From Polyangiaceae bacterium (GTDB lineage Bacteria; Myxococcota_A; Polyangia; Polyangiales; Polyangiaceae), in contig JAICQL010000002.1 of assembly GCA_025937895.1 (NCBI GenBank), positions 1 through 64,000 on the forward strand: DNA of 64,000 nt, in the 5' to 3' direction. This document shows, in pieces, positions 19,092 through 27,136 of the stretch (its first letter is position 1; the number at the start of each line of letters is the position of its first letter). The translations under genes and the position numbers were made by a program. Under the pieces are notes generated by a model. That model was not told where the DNA came from and ran no database searches. It worked only from the letters and a program-made list of their open reading frames with translations.

Positions 19092-19110
19092 AGTATAGTA
19101 TGATCATACT
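19092..19110 (-). promoter_or_regulatory. Operator palindrome and -10 box of the toxin-antitoxin operon
   Basis: The 14-bp AGTATGATCATACT (19097-19110) is a perfect palindrome in an AT-rich island. On the minus strand it abuts TATACT (19097-19092), a good -10 hexamer 15 bp before the antitoxin start. No clear -35 is seen. Binding of the RHH antitoxin here would block RNA polymerase, the usual autoregulation of such modules. Confidence 0.7.
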
Positions 19111-19404
19111 GGCTCGGTGCCAGCAGAGCAGCCTCAGCTCCAGAGACAACCGCATCTCGGTTCTGGGTCAGAGTTCATCTCGGGCATCGAACGTGGAATG
19201 GTGTTCTGGGGGCGTGTCACGAGCGGTGAAGCGCAGGACTCCGAGCACTACCATGACAATCCGTGCCCGTGGGCCGTATCGAGCGCCAAGATGCACGGGC
19301 GACTACCACCGGTACAGGCCACACCTCTCACCTCGAAGGTGCAGAAGGTGCGGGTGCCCTTCAGGATCTTCGTGCCAGCTAGATCTGGCCTAGAGACTGC
19401 GTGC

Positions 19405-19862
19405 TCACCCCGGCAGCCACAGCGGCACCGTGGGCTCCATGTCGCGCAGGCTCATCGGCGCCACGAAGTGGCTCTCCGGCTGCTCCGGGCGCGGCGGGTG
19501 CTTCTCGATGGGCGGGTGCAGGAAGGCCGTGGTCCACTTCGAGCCGAGATCAAAGCCGGAGTACGTGCGCCGCGCGCCGCTCTCGCGCGCCTCGGCGATG
19601 ACCTCCTCCCAGCGGTCGAGCAGCTTGCGAGCGCGCAGCCGTACGTGTTCGCTCAGCTCCTCCGCGTTGGAGGTGGCGGCGTGCTCCAGCGCGCGCTGCA
19701 CGAGCGTGTCCACGGCAGCCTGGCCGAGCGCGTCGCGGTGCAGGCCAAAGTCCATGGCCGCGCCCGGCGGCGTCAGCTCGGGGGCGCCCAGGCGCAAGAG
19801 CGCCACGAGCATACCGGCCAGGCCGCGATCGAGCGCGGGGCCCGAGTTCGGGGTCGCCATCG
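19405..19862 (-). pseudogene. Remnant of a large protein, possibly drmA (C-terminal part)
   Basis: The minus-strand frame from about 19862 reads like a real protein tail. It contains DFGLHRDALGQAAVDTLVQR and LLDRWEEVIAEARESG, and it ends SLRDMEPTVPLWLPG at a stop. I tentatively link this ending to DrmA because drmA normally precedes drmB, and here drmB follows on the same strand with the toxin-antitoxin pair between. The family match is from memory and weak. The 5' part is gone. On the opposite strand a short frame, VPITESVERLIESKQLVFVE, ends at 19948 directly before the drmD remnant and may be the tail of yet another lost gene. Bases 19111-19404 hold nothing recognisable. Confidence 0.4.
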
Positions 19863-19953
19863 CCAAGCCCAACGAAGTCCCGATCACCGAGAGCGTGGAG
19901 CGCCTGATCGAGTCGAAGCAGCTGGTCTTCGTCGAGCTCTTGGAGTGAATGCG

Positions 19954-20347
19954 GTGAGCGAGCTGCGCGCGGCCTGCAAGTCGTTCGGGCTGAACGCGAA
20001 GGAGCGCTCGCGCTCCGCCCTGGCGGACCAGCTGCTGAAGGCGCACGGCACCCTGTCACAGCCGCCGGTCTCCCCTCTTCGGTGACGTGGGGCCGGCACG
20101 CAGCGTGCCCGAGCCGGGGGATGTGGCCGTGGTGCGCATCGATCCACCCCGGCATTTCGCCGCGTATCTGCATGCGGTGAAGTGGACACGGTGACGGCCA
20201 CGGACGCGGCGCTCTTTCAGTCCCCGTTCCGCGCCGGGATGCGCCTGCGAGCTGCCGCGCTGCAACCTGTTCATCGCCGACGACGTGGGCGGCCTGGGCA
20301 AGACTATCGAGGCGGGCCTGATGATGCAGGAGCTGACGCGCGCGTAG
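19954..20347 (+). pseudogene. drmD: drmD remnant (DISARM SNF2-like helicase, N-terminal part)
   Basis: This is a patchwork of DrmD N-terminal pieces in order. GTG 19954 begins VSELRAACKSFGLNAKERSR. A frameshift near 20085 leads to FGDVGPARSVPEPGDVAVVR, followed by a jump to RHFAAYLHAVKW. A second one-base shift near 20188 gives VTATDAALFQSPFRAGMRL. A last shift and deletion lead to NLFIADDVGGLGKTIEAGL, the SNF2 Walker A region with one extra Gly. The frame ends at TAG 20347, long before the helicase core is complete. The order of pieces matches what I know of DrmD, so it is a decayed gene. It is divergent to the drmB side. Confidence 0.75.
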
Positions 20348-20389
20348 CCCCGCAGGGCGTGCACACGGGCGTGGGCACCGCCTCTTGCA

Positions 20390-20992
20390 TCAACGAGGGA
20401 GCTGGCGGCAGCGCAGCAGGGCGAGAGCGGCCAGCGCGAGCCAGCTGAGCCCGCTGGCGGGGCGAGCGCCGGGCGGGCGTGAGAGCGTGCAGGAGCGATC
20501 GGTGCCGTCGGGGGGATTTGCGAGGGGTGAGCTGGCGCGCTCGGGGGCCGCGGGCTGGGGCGCGGGGGGGATGCTGACCACGAGCAGCGCGGCGCTCTCC
20601 ACGTTGCCGGCGATGCAGCTGGTCTCGGAGGTGCACACGCCCTGGGGCGGGCAGTAGTGGCCGGCGAAGTCGCAGCACTGTGAGCCGGCGGGCGCGCAGC
20701 CGTCGCCGCAGGGGATGTCGTAGTCGCCGCAGCTGCTGCGGCCGCCGGTGCACCCGGCGGGCGAGGCTGCGCAGGTGCCGTCGCCGCAACAGAACGGTGT
20801 GGCGGCGTCGCAGCAGCCCTCGATCAGGGTGGGGCAACACTGGGCAGAGCTGGGGCAGCAGCCGCCGTTGTCGCAGCCGGCGTAGCCGCTGGGGCAGCTC
20901 TGCGCAGCAGCGGGGACAGCGCTGGCGAGGCACAGCCAGAGCGCGAGGCAGGCGCGCAGGAGCGACGCGGCAGGGAATGACGTGCGGGTCAT
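20390..20992 (-). CDS. Cysteine-rich secreted protein with C-terminal sorting-type tail
   Basis: A 200-residue protein. It has a signal peptide (cleavage near AVPAAAQ, about residue 31). A region of about 100 residues follows with many paired cysteines in patterns such as GCCPSSAQCCP and CCDAATPFCCGDGTC, resembling small disulphide-rich repeats. After a Pro/Ser linker, the C-terminus is a hydrophobic segment, GLSWLALAALALL, followed by RCRQLPR, similar in plan to MYXO-CTERM sorting signals. It is probably surface-exposed. It is the last gene of the exopolysaccharide operon, 30 bp after the preceding stop. The function is unknown. Confidence 0.72.
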   Translation of the reverse strand: MTRTSFPAASLLRACLALWLCLASAVPAAAQSCPSGYAGCDNGGCCPSSAQCCPTLIEGCCDAATPFCCGDGTCAASPAGCTGGRSSCGDYDIPCGDGCAPAGSQCCDFAGHYCPPQGVCTSETSCIAGNVESAALLVVSIPPAPQPAAPERASSPLANPPDGTDRSCTLSRPPGARPASGLSWLALAALALLRCRQLPR

Positions 20993-21022
20993 GGGAGGGC
21001 TTCCGTGTCTCACGAGCGCAAC

Positions 21023-22009
21023 TCAGTAGAAGACGGTGCCCAGGCCGAAGCTGACAGAGGTGGGCAGGTGACCAACGTAGGGCAGCCAGGTGATGAACGC
21101 GCGCAGCCCGGGCACCCGCCCCTTGCGTCCGGGAGTGACGCGGCCCCAGTCGGCGGTCATGCGCAAGCCGGCGGGATGTAAGGCGCCGGTGGGGGAAAAA
21201 TCCTTGCTGCCGAAGAAGCGCACGTAGGTGGGCAGCCAGGCCACGCCGAACACCAGCCCCGACCAGGAGGGTCTGCCTGCCTGGCTCCAGCGACCGCTGG
21301 CGAAGTGTGCACCGACGATCAGCGAGGTCTGGTTTTCCATGAGGTCCGTCTCGAAGGCGGCGCCCTCGCGCCAGGAGAGGGTGTGAAAGGAGTTGCTGGC
21401 GCCGAGCTCGAGCTCTGCCCAGCGCGCAGCGGCGCCGGCACCCAGCCAGGCGGGGCCGCGCAGGTGCAGCGAGACCGATGCGCCGGCTCCGTAGCCCTCG
21501 CCGCCGTACCACACGGCGCGCTCGGCCACCGTGTAGCGCTTGAACAGGGCCACGCCTTCGGCGCGCAGATCCCAGCCGAGCGAGACGTCGGCCCAGGCGG
21601 CTTCGGCCGCGGGCCGCGTGCTCTCGGGGCCGTCGTCGGCGCAGCAGGGAGCGAGCAGATCCGCGCGCAGCTCGCTGGCGGCGGTGGGGGCGCTGGGCTG
21701 CGTGGCGCTCTCGACCCGCTCCACCACCCGCCAGGGGATGGTGCGCACGCCGTTGATGCCGAGCAGCAGCACGTAGTTGTCGGGCTCGACCCGCAGGAGG
21801 GTGCCGCGCAAGGTGGTCCCGTCGCGCAGCACCACGGCATCGGCGAGGCCGGGGCGCGCGGGCGGCGCGGGCGGCGCGGCAGGCTGCTGCGGAGCCTGTG
21901 CCGCGGCGAACGGCGCGAGCAGCGCCAGCGCCAGCGCGGCGAGCAGTGAGCCGTGACGCGCGCGGAGCCGCGGCAGGCAGCTCAGCGAGGAACGGCGACG
22001 ATGTGACAC
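21023..22009 (-). CDS. Secreted outer-membrane-type protein of the exopolysaccharide operon
   Basis: A 328-residue protein with a signal peptide (LLAALALALLAPFAAAQA) and a Pro/Ala linker. A small SH3-like motif, DAVVLRDGTTLRGTLLRVEP, is followed by about 220 residues of alternating strands rich in Gly and aromatics, ending SFGLGTVFY. This terminal aromatic residue and the strand pattern suggest an outer-membrane beta-barrel. The start is probably GTG 22009, overlapping the deacetylase stop by 28 bp. A role as outer-membrane partner for polymer export is an inference from position. Confidence 0.62.
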   Translation of the reverse strand: MSHRRRSSLSCLPRLRARHGSLLAALALALLAPFAAAQAPQQPAAPPAPPARPGLADAVVLRDGTTLRGTLLRVEPDNYVLLLGINGVRTIPWRVVERVESATQPSAPTAASELRADLLAPCCADDGPESTRPAAEAAWADVSLGWDLRAEGVALFKRYTVAERAVWYGGEGYGAGASVSLHLRGPAWLGAGAAARWAELELGASNSFHTLSWREGAAFETDLMENQTSLIVGAHFASGRWSQAGRPSWSGLVFGVAWLPTYVRFFGSKDFSPTGALHPAGLRMTADWGRVTPGRKGRVPGLRAFITWLPYVGHLPTSVSFGLGTVFY

Positions 22010-23346
22010 GGCGGCGGATTCTCCGGGTGTAGCTCGATGGTGGCGTGCTCGAAGGGCTGGGCGTAGATGCCGGTCTCTGCGGAGCGCTCGGGCGCGCCCA
22101 GCGGAGCGCCCAGCGCCGCTGCGCCGCCCAGGGCGTGATACGCGACCCAGAAGCGACCGCACACTTCGCTCGAGCGATCCGTGCCGAGCGGCGCGTCCCC
22201 CAGCGCCTCGCAGCCCCAGTCGCGCTCGGGGACGCAGCTCTGGTACAGGCCGGGGCCGGGGGTCATGTCCAGGCTCGGGCGGCCCCAGCGCCACTGCACG
22301 TAGTGCTCGATGGTCTCGAAGCCGTAGCCCTGCTCGCGCAGGCCGTCGATCAGCTGCGGCAGCACGTCGCGCGTGGCGCTGTGCGTGTCGTGCATCAGCA
22401 CGATCATGCCGGCGCCGGTGCTGGTGGGGCGCGAGTTGAGCACGTCGTTCAGGACGCGCCGGCGCTTGCTCTCCAGATCCGGCGCGCCGGGGCTGGGCAG
22501 CGGCGAGCTGGTGCGCGAGTAGCTCTCTCCCTGCGCCCAGTCCTGCGCGTCGCCCGAGGTGACGTTCCACATGATGTTCAGCGCGTGGCTGGCGATGCGC
22601 TCCGAAGCCTGCGGCCCGGGCATGCCGGCGATGCCGGTGAACCAGGGCGAGCCGTACGGCGGGCGAAACAAGGTGAGCACCTCGGGCTGGCCGCCGGCGC
22701 GCAGCAGCGCGCGGTTGACGAGCAGCTCGTTCTCCTCGATCTCGCTGGTGAGCTGGCCGCGGGTGACGTGCGCCAGATCCACGTGATTGACGGTGTGGTT
22801 GGCGAGCTGGTGGCCGGAGTCCACGATGCGCCGGAGCACGTCGCGGTAGACGATCACCCGCCCGCTGTCGTCCGTATACGTGCCGTCCAGGCCCGCTTCG
22901 CCCTTGAGCTGCTTGGCGGTGACGAAGAACGTGGCGCGCACGCCCTTGCTCTCGAGGATGTCGAGGAAGGTGTGGGTCCACTCGGAGGGCCCATCGTCGA
23001 AGGTCAGGTACGCGACCCCCGGCGGCAGGTCGTTGACCGGTCCGGTCACGTTGGGATAGCCGACGCCGAGCGGACGCAGCGCGAAGTGCCGGCCGCTCTC
23101 GGCCGCGGGCGCATCCTCGCACGTCTCTTCTGCTGGCGGGCTCGCGCCGTCAGGAAGCGCGTCCAGCACGGGCAGTGCAGGCACGCGCTCCGGGCCACAC
23201 TCGGCGCCGGGCGGTAGCCGCAGCTCGTCGGCGCTGCCGGGCGGCTCCAGCAACGAGGTGGGCTCGAGCTTGGGGCCGGTGCAGCCGAGCGCGCAGGCCA
23301 GCCACAGCCGGAGGCGAGCTCCGTGCAGCGGTGATCGAGCGCTCAT
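21982..23346 (-). CDS. Polysaccharide deacetylase lipoprotein (NodB/CE4 family)
   Basis: A 454-residue lipoprotein with a lipobox in LACALGC. The CE4 deacetylase domain (about 110-330) shows the catalytic motif YLTFDDGPSEWT, the metal-binding NHTVNH (HxxxH), the RPPYGSP motif and a late LMHDTHS. These enzymes remove N-acetyl groups from polymers such as PNAG, chitin or peptidoglycan. The position in a polymer synthase operon suggests the secreted polysaccharide is partly de-N-acetylated, as by PgaB or IcaB. A Cys-containing C-terminal region of about 100 residues is extra. The start overlaps the preceding stop as ATGA. Confidence 0.88.
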   Translation of the reverse strand: MSARSPLHGARLRLWLACALGCTGPKLEPTSLLEPPGSADELRLPPGAECGPERVPALPVLDALPDGASPPAEETCEDAPAAESGRHFALRPLGVGYPNVTGPVNDLPPGVAYLTFDDGPSEWTHTFLDILESKGVRATFFVTAKQLKGEAGLDGTYTDDSGRVIVYRDVLRRIVDSGHQLANHTVNHVDLAHVTRGQLTSEIEENELLVNRALLRAGGQPEVLTLFRPPYGSPWFTGIAGMPGPQASERIASHALNIMWNVTSGDAQDWAQGESYSRTSSPLPSPGAPDLESKRRRVLNDVLNSRPTSTGAGMIVLMHDTHSATRDVLPQLIDGLREQGYGFETIEHYVQWRWGRPSLDMTPGPGLYQSCVPERDWGCEALGDAPLGTDRSSEVCGRFWVAYHALGGAAALGAPLGAPERSAETGIYAQPFEHATIELHPENPPPCHIVAVPR

Positions 23347-24176
23347 GGCGCGAGCTCCGTGCTGCGCAGCTGCAGCTCCAGCTCGGCGTTGTCGGAGCGC
23401 ACGCCAGCGGGACCGTCGAAGGCGAGCGCGGCGGGCGGCAAGCGGCCCTGCCAGTGCGGGCGGCCGTCGACCCACACCGTGAGCTCACCCGTGCCGGCGC
23501 TGACGGCGATGCTGGCGCGCAGCACGTGGCGTTCACCGGCGCGCAGCGCGGGCAGCGGCTCCGAGCGCTCGGGTACGAGGTTCAGGTAGCCGCGATCGCC
23601 GCACTCGCGGTGCAGCTGCTGCCCGGGGTTGCTCTTGAGCGAGACCAGGAGGGCCTGCACGGGCTCGATGCGCCACATCACATACAGCAGGTTGCAGCCA
23701 TTCTGGGCGCGCAGCTCCAGCCCCACCTGGCGGCGCAGCTCGCCGGAGGCTAGCGGAGCCTGGTCGCGCGTGGGGCCGAGGTACTTGAACGCGAGCTCTG
23801 CGCTGGAGCGCGGGGTGTGCCCGAGCCAGGCGCGCAGCGCGGGGGAGCGGACGAAGAAGGTGGGATCGGGAGCGCTGGGGAGAAGTGGGGTACCGCTCTC
23901 GTTCTGGAGGTGGCCGGTGGTGACTCGTAGCGCGTGGGCGGGGACGGGTTGAAGTGCGGGCTGGGGAGCGGGCACGGGCACGGGCGCGGGCACGGGATTG
24001 GGGCTGGCTGGGTTGGGGCTGGCTGGGGCGAGGGTGCTGGTCAGCAGCGCGAGGAGCAGCATGGTGGCGCAGGGCCTCGAGGCCCATCGGGAGAGGGCGC
24101 GGGGGGTAGCTCTCCCCGGGGGACATTCCTGTTTGGAATCGGGAGTGGAACGGTGGGGGCTACTGGGCATCGTCAT
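23343..24176 (-). CDS. Secreted accessory protein of the exopolysaccharide operon
   Basis: A 277-residue protein with a hydrophobic N-terminal segment, LLLALLTSTLAP, then a Pro/Ala/Val-rich linker and a beta-rich domain of about 190 residues. The end, VSAGTGELTVWVDGRPHWQG, resembles jelly-roll (concanavalin-like) lectin or lyase folds, which suggests carbohydrate binding. No catalytic motif is certain. The start could be ATG 24176, 24170 or 24062. The first two overlap the synthase stop codon. The stop overlaps the deacetylase start by 4 bp, so the genes are coupled. Confidence 0.6.
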   Translation of the reverse strand: MTMPSSPHRSTPDSKQECPPGRATPRALSRWASRPCATMLLLALLTSTLAPASPNPASPNPVPAPVPVPAPQPALQPVPAHALRVTTGHLQNESGTPLLPSAPDPTFFVRSPALRAWLGHTPRSSAELAFKYLGPTRDQAPLASGELRRQVGLELRAQNGCNLLYVMWRIEPVQALLVSLKSNPGQQLHRECGDRGYLNLVPERSEPLPALRAGERHVLRASIAVSAGTGELTVWVDGRPHWQGRLPPAALAFDGPAGVRSDNAELELQLRSTELAP

Positions 24177-25941
24177 CCCCAGAGCTCCTTGCCGAGCGCC
24201 GGAACCACTCGGAGCGTGGCGGCAAGATGGGACGCTGCTTCTTCTTCTTCGAGGTGAAGCCCTCGAAGCCGCTGGAGGTCCAGGGTGTCTCCCGCCAGCC
24301 GAACCAGAACTTGCCGAACGGTACGTCGCCCACCAGCACCGAGCGCACGCTGAGCAGGAACGCGCGCCGCAGCCGGTAGAGCAGCGCGATGCGCGCCGAG
24401 CCGCCCTTGATCAAGGTCGATTCCGGCGCGAAGCCGGTGACGTTGCCGAACAGGAAGACGTCGTGGACGTAGCCCACGGCCGCCGGGATCCAGCGGAAAC
24501 AAACCGTGTACACCGGCACCAGCGGCAGCGCGTACGCCAGGCGCCAGTACTGGGGCTCGCCGTTCATCACCAGGGTGATGGTCGTGAGCACGGCGGCCAC
24601 GAGCATCTGGCTCAGGTACGCCAGCACCACCAGGGTCAAGGTGCGCGAGTCGAAGAACAGCACCGGCAGGACGAAATACGCCACCACCCCCACGATCAGC
24701 GAGCGCGCCATGGACATCTTGACCACCAGCGCCGGCAAGCCCAGCTGCCAGTGAAAGCCGAGCGCCGGCCAGAAGCGCCCGGTGAGCTCGATGCGCGAGG
24801 TGTTCCAGCGGCGGCGCTGCTTGAACAGCGCCTTGATGGTCACGGGCGAGGAGGTGTACACGCGCGCGTCCGGCTCGTATTTGATGGCGCGATCGAACAG
24901 CAGGCTGCGCAGCAGGTAGACCAGCGCGTGCCAGGGGCTGCGCGGGGGATCGAGGGTGAAGCGCCCGTTCTCGTAGCGGACGGCGAGCGCCGTGTAGGCG
25001 GACACGGTGTCATCGGTGTCGCCCGCCACCAGCTCCGGCAAGGGCGCGGCGCGGCTGGTCGAAAACCTGGGCGCGGGGTGGCCGAGCCACCAGCGCAGCC
25101 AGTCGGAGCGGCGCAGGGTGCGCAGGTAGCCCATGAAGCGCGGGATCTCGAGGAAGATGCTGGTCCACGTGCAATAGAAGGCGCCGGGCACGCCGGTCAC
25201 GGGCAGCCAGCGCAGGTTGTAACGGCCCACGTTGGACACGTAGTAGTCACGCGCCACCTGCAGGTTGAGCTGCCCAGCGACGCTGAAGAAGTGACTCCAG
25301 CCACGCCAGAAGTCATCTCCGCGCACGTACAGGCCGCCAGCCACGGCGCGCGCGGGCGCGCCGGTGAACGGGTTCCTGCGCTGCAGGCGGTAGATGATGC
25401 GCTCCAGCGAGTGGGGCCCGAGATCGGCGTCGGCGTCGGTGCTGACGTACACGGCGGGGAAGCTCGTGTGCTTGCCGTCGCGCACCAGGCCCTTCACGAA
25501 CTCCATGGCGTGATCGATGGCCATGGGCTTGCTGCGGCGCTCGGCGGTGCCCGTGACGTACAGCCAGGTGTGGTCATTCCAGCGGCGCCTCTGGCCCCAG
25601 GCCTGTAGCTCCGCGTACAGCGCGGGGGCCGCGCTGATGCCGTCGATGGACAGCACGATCAAGAGCTGCCCGGGGTAGCCGTTGCGCGCAATGCTCTCCA
25701 CCGTGCTCTGCATGCTGCGCAGCTCCTCCTCCACGCGCAGCAGCGAGGGGATGACGACCAGCGCTGATAGCGCCTGAGCCGGCTGGCGCCGGGGCTCACC
25801 AAAGGCACGCGCCGCGAGCAAATACAGGAGCATCAGCGGATACTCCCAGAACAGCAGCAAGGTGAGCAGCAGCACGGCCGCGATCGGCGCCGCGACGGTG
25901 AAGCCGCTCAGGGTGCGCAGATTCCAGAAGATGGACTCCAT
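24160..25941 (-). CDS. Processive family 2 glycosyltransferase (exopolysaccharide synthase)
   Basis: A 593-residue inner-membrane synthase. Two N-terminal membrane segments (about 15-45) precede a cytoplasmic GT-A domain with the UDP-sugar aspartates in YVSTDADADLG. The catalytic-base position is AGDTDDTVS and the processivity motif is KQRRRW. At least four further membrane segments follow. The layout is that of BcsA, Alg8 or hyaluronan synthase. No PilZ domain is seen. The acceptor and sugar are not predictable, though the deacetylase nearby suggests an N-acetylated sugar. It is the core gene of the seven-gene operon, 18 bp after the TolC-like gene. Confidence 0.88.
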   Translation of the reverse strand: MESIFWNLRTLSGFTVAAPIAAVLLLTLLLFWEYPLMLLYLLAARAFGEPRRQPAQALSALVVIPSLLRVEEELRSMQSTVESIARNGYPGQLLIVLSIDGISAAPALYAELQAWGQRRRWNDHTWLYVTGTAERRSKPMAIDHAMEFVKGLVRDGKHTSFPAVYVSTDADADLGPHSLERIIYRLQRRNPFTGAPARAVAGGLYVRGDDFWRGWSHFFSVAGQLNLQVARDYYVSNVGRYNLRWLPVTGVPGAFYCTWTSIFLEIPRFMGYLRTLRRSDWLRWWLGHPAPRFSTSRAAPLPELVAGDTDDTVSAYTALAVRYENGRFTLDPPRSPWHALVYLLRSLLFDRAIKYEPDARVYTSSPVTIKALFKQRRRWNTSRIELTGRFWPALGFHWQLGLPALVVKMSMARSLIVGVVAYFVLPVLFFDSRTLTLVVLAYLSQMLVAAVLTTITLVMNGEPQYWRLAYALPLVPVYTVCFRWIPAAVGYVHDVFLFGNVTGFAPESTLIKGGSARIALLYRLRRAFLLSVRSVLVGDVPFGKFWFGWRETPWTSSGFEGFTSKKKKQRPILPPRSEWFRRSARSSGDDDAQ

Positions 25942-25959
25942 GCTCTCCTCGCCCGCAGC

Positions 25960-27093
25960 TCAGCCGCGCGCGCGCGCGGCCAGCGCCTCCAGCGCGCCCA
26001 GGAAGCGGCGCAGGTAGATTGAATCCGACTCCACCGCCACCTGCTCCAGCACGATCAGATCGCGCGCCTGCGCCGCGCTCTCCGCCTCGGATTGCTCCAG
26101 CGCCAGGCGGGTGGCGCGCAGCACCTCCAGCGAGTGATCGATGAGCGCGAGATCGCGCCGGGCCTGCTCCAGCCCGGCCGCGAGCTGCGCGCGGAACTGG
26201 GCCAGGCGCGTCTCCACACCGTCGCGCGCGTAGCGCAGATCCTCCGAGCGGCCCTCCAGGTAACGGCGCTCGTGCTCGCCCTGGATCAGCGCGCCCAGGC
26301 TGACGCTGAGCTCCAGCGTGCCGTACCAGTCCACGGGATTCTGCGGCACCACCCCGCCGGTGACCTGCAGCCGCCAGCTCTCCAGCTGGCGCTGGTGCGA
26401 CGCCTCGCGCTCCATGCGCATGGTCTCCCGGTGATAGCGCGCGGCGAGCTCCGGCACGGCGGTGCGCGCCTCCGGCCCCGCGGCGAGCGGCGAGCTGGCG
26501 GGCAACATGCCATTGCCGCGCAGCTGGCGCGCCTTCAGCTGCTCGGCCTCGCCCTCCACCTGGATCAGCTTGTGCTCCAGCGAGTCGATCGAGCGCTGGA
26601 TGCTGGTGAACTCAACCACGGTGATGATGCGCTGCGAGAGCCGCGAGGCAGCGCGCGCTGCCAGGCCGCGCCACTCCTCCGCTCGCGTGCGCAGGAACTC
26701 CGCCTGCTCGAGCAGCGCGGCCAGGCGCGCCGACTCGTGGGAGTGGCCCAGCACGTCGTCCAGCGCGACGGCTGCGTCGTGCCGCTCGCAGTCGGCGTCC
26801 CCCGCGCGCAGCACGCTGCGGCCGCGGTAGTAGTCGAGCGGCGAGAAGCTGAGGCCGGTGCGCAGCTGATAGCCGGAGCCCGACACCGGAAAAGTATCGG
26901 AGAGCTCCGCGCCGCGCGCGAAGTGAATGCCCTGCAGGGTGAGGCGTGGCGCCATCAGCGCGTCTGCCTGACTGGCGGCGCGGGCGCGCACCTGCTTGCA
27001 ATACGGAGACAGCTGCGCTGCAGCGGGCGCTGCCAGCAGGCTGCTGATCAGGAGGGAAGCGACGGAGAGTGCGCCGCGCGCAGAAGGCAACAT
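25960..27093 (-). CDS. Secreted coiled-coil protein, TolC-like
   Basis: A 377-residue protein with a signal peptide (start MLPSARGALSV, cleavage near APAAAQ). The rest is mainly long amphipathic helices rich in Glu, Arg, Leu and Ala. A short beta-rich stretch in each half (LSFSPLDYYRG and WYGTLELSVSLGALIQGEHE) resembles the paired strand segments of TolC-type outer-membrane factors. The start is ATG 27093, because the upstream extension is not signal-like. With the HlyD-like gene 43 bp upstream it could form an export conduit for the polymer. Confidence 0.65.
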   Translation of the reverse strand: MLPSARGALSVASLLISSLLAAPAAAQLSPYCKQVRARAASQADALMAPRLTLQGIHFARGAELSDTFPVSGSGYQLRTGLSFSPLDYYRGRSVLRAGDADCERHDAAVALDDVLGHSHESARLAALLEQAEFLRTRAEEWRGLAARAASRLSQRIITVVEFTSIQRSIDSLEHKLIQVEGEAEQLKARQLRGNGMLPASSPLAAGPEARTAVPELAARYHRETMRMEREASHQRQLESWRLQVTGGVVPQNPVDWYGTLELSVSLGALIQGEHERRYLEGRSEDLRYARDGVETRLAQFRAQLAAGLEQARRDLALIDHSLEVLRATRLALEQSEAESAAQARDLIVLEQVAVESDSIYLRRFLGALEALAARARG

Positions 27094-27136
27094 GAGCGAG
27101 CGAAAAGCGAGTGGAGCCCCCCACCACCGCTGCAGG

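Noticed and set aside
19954..20347. Programmed frameshifting in drmD
   Set aside because: Several shifts and internal deletions plus loss of the whole helicase core indicate decay.
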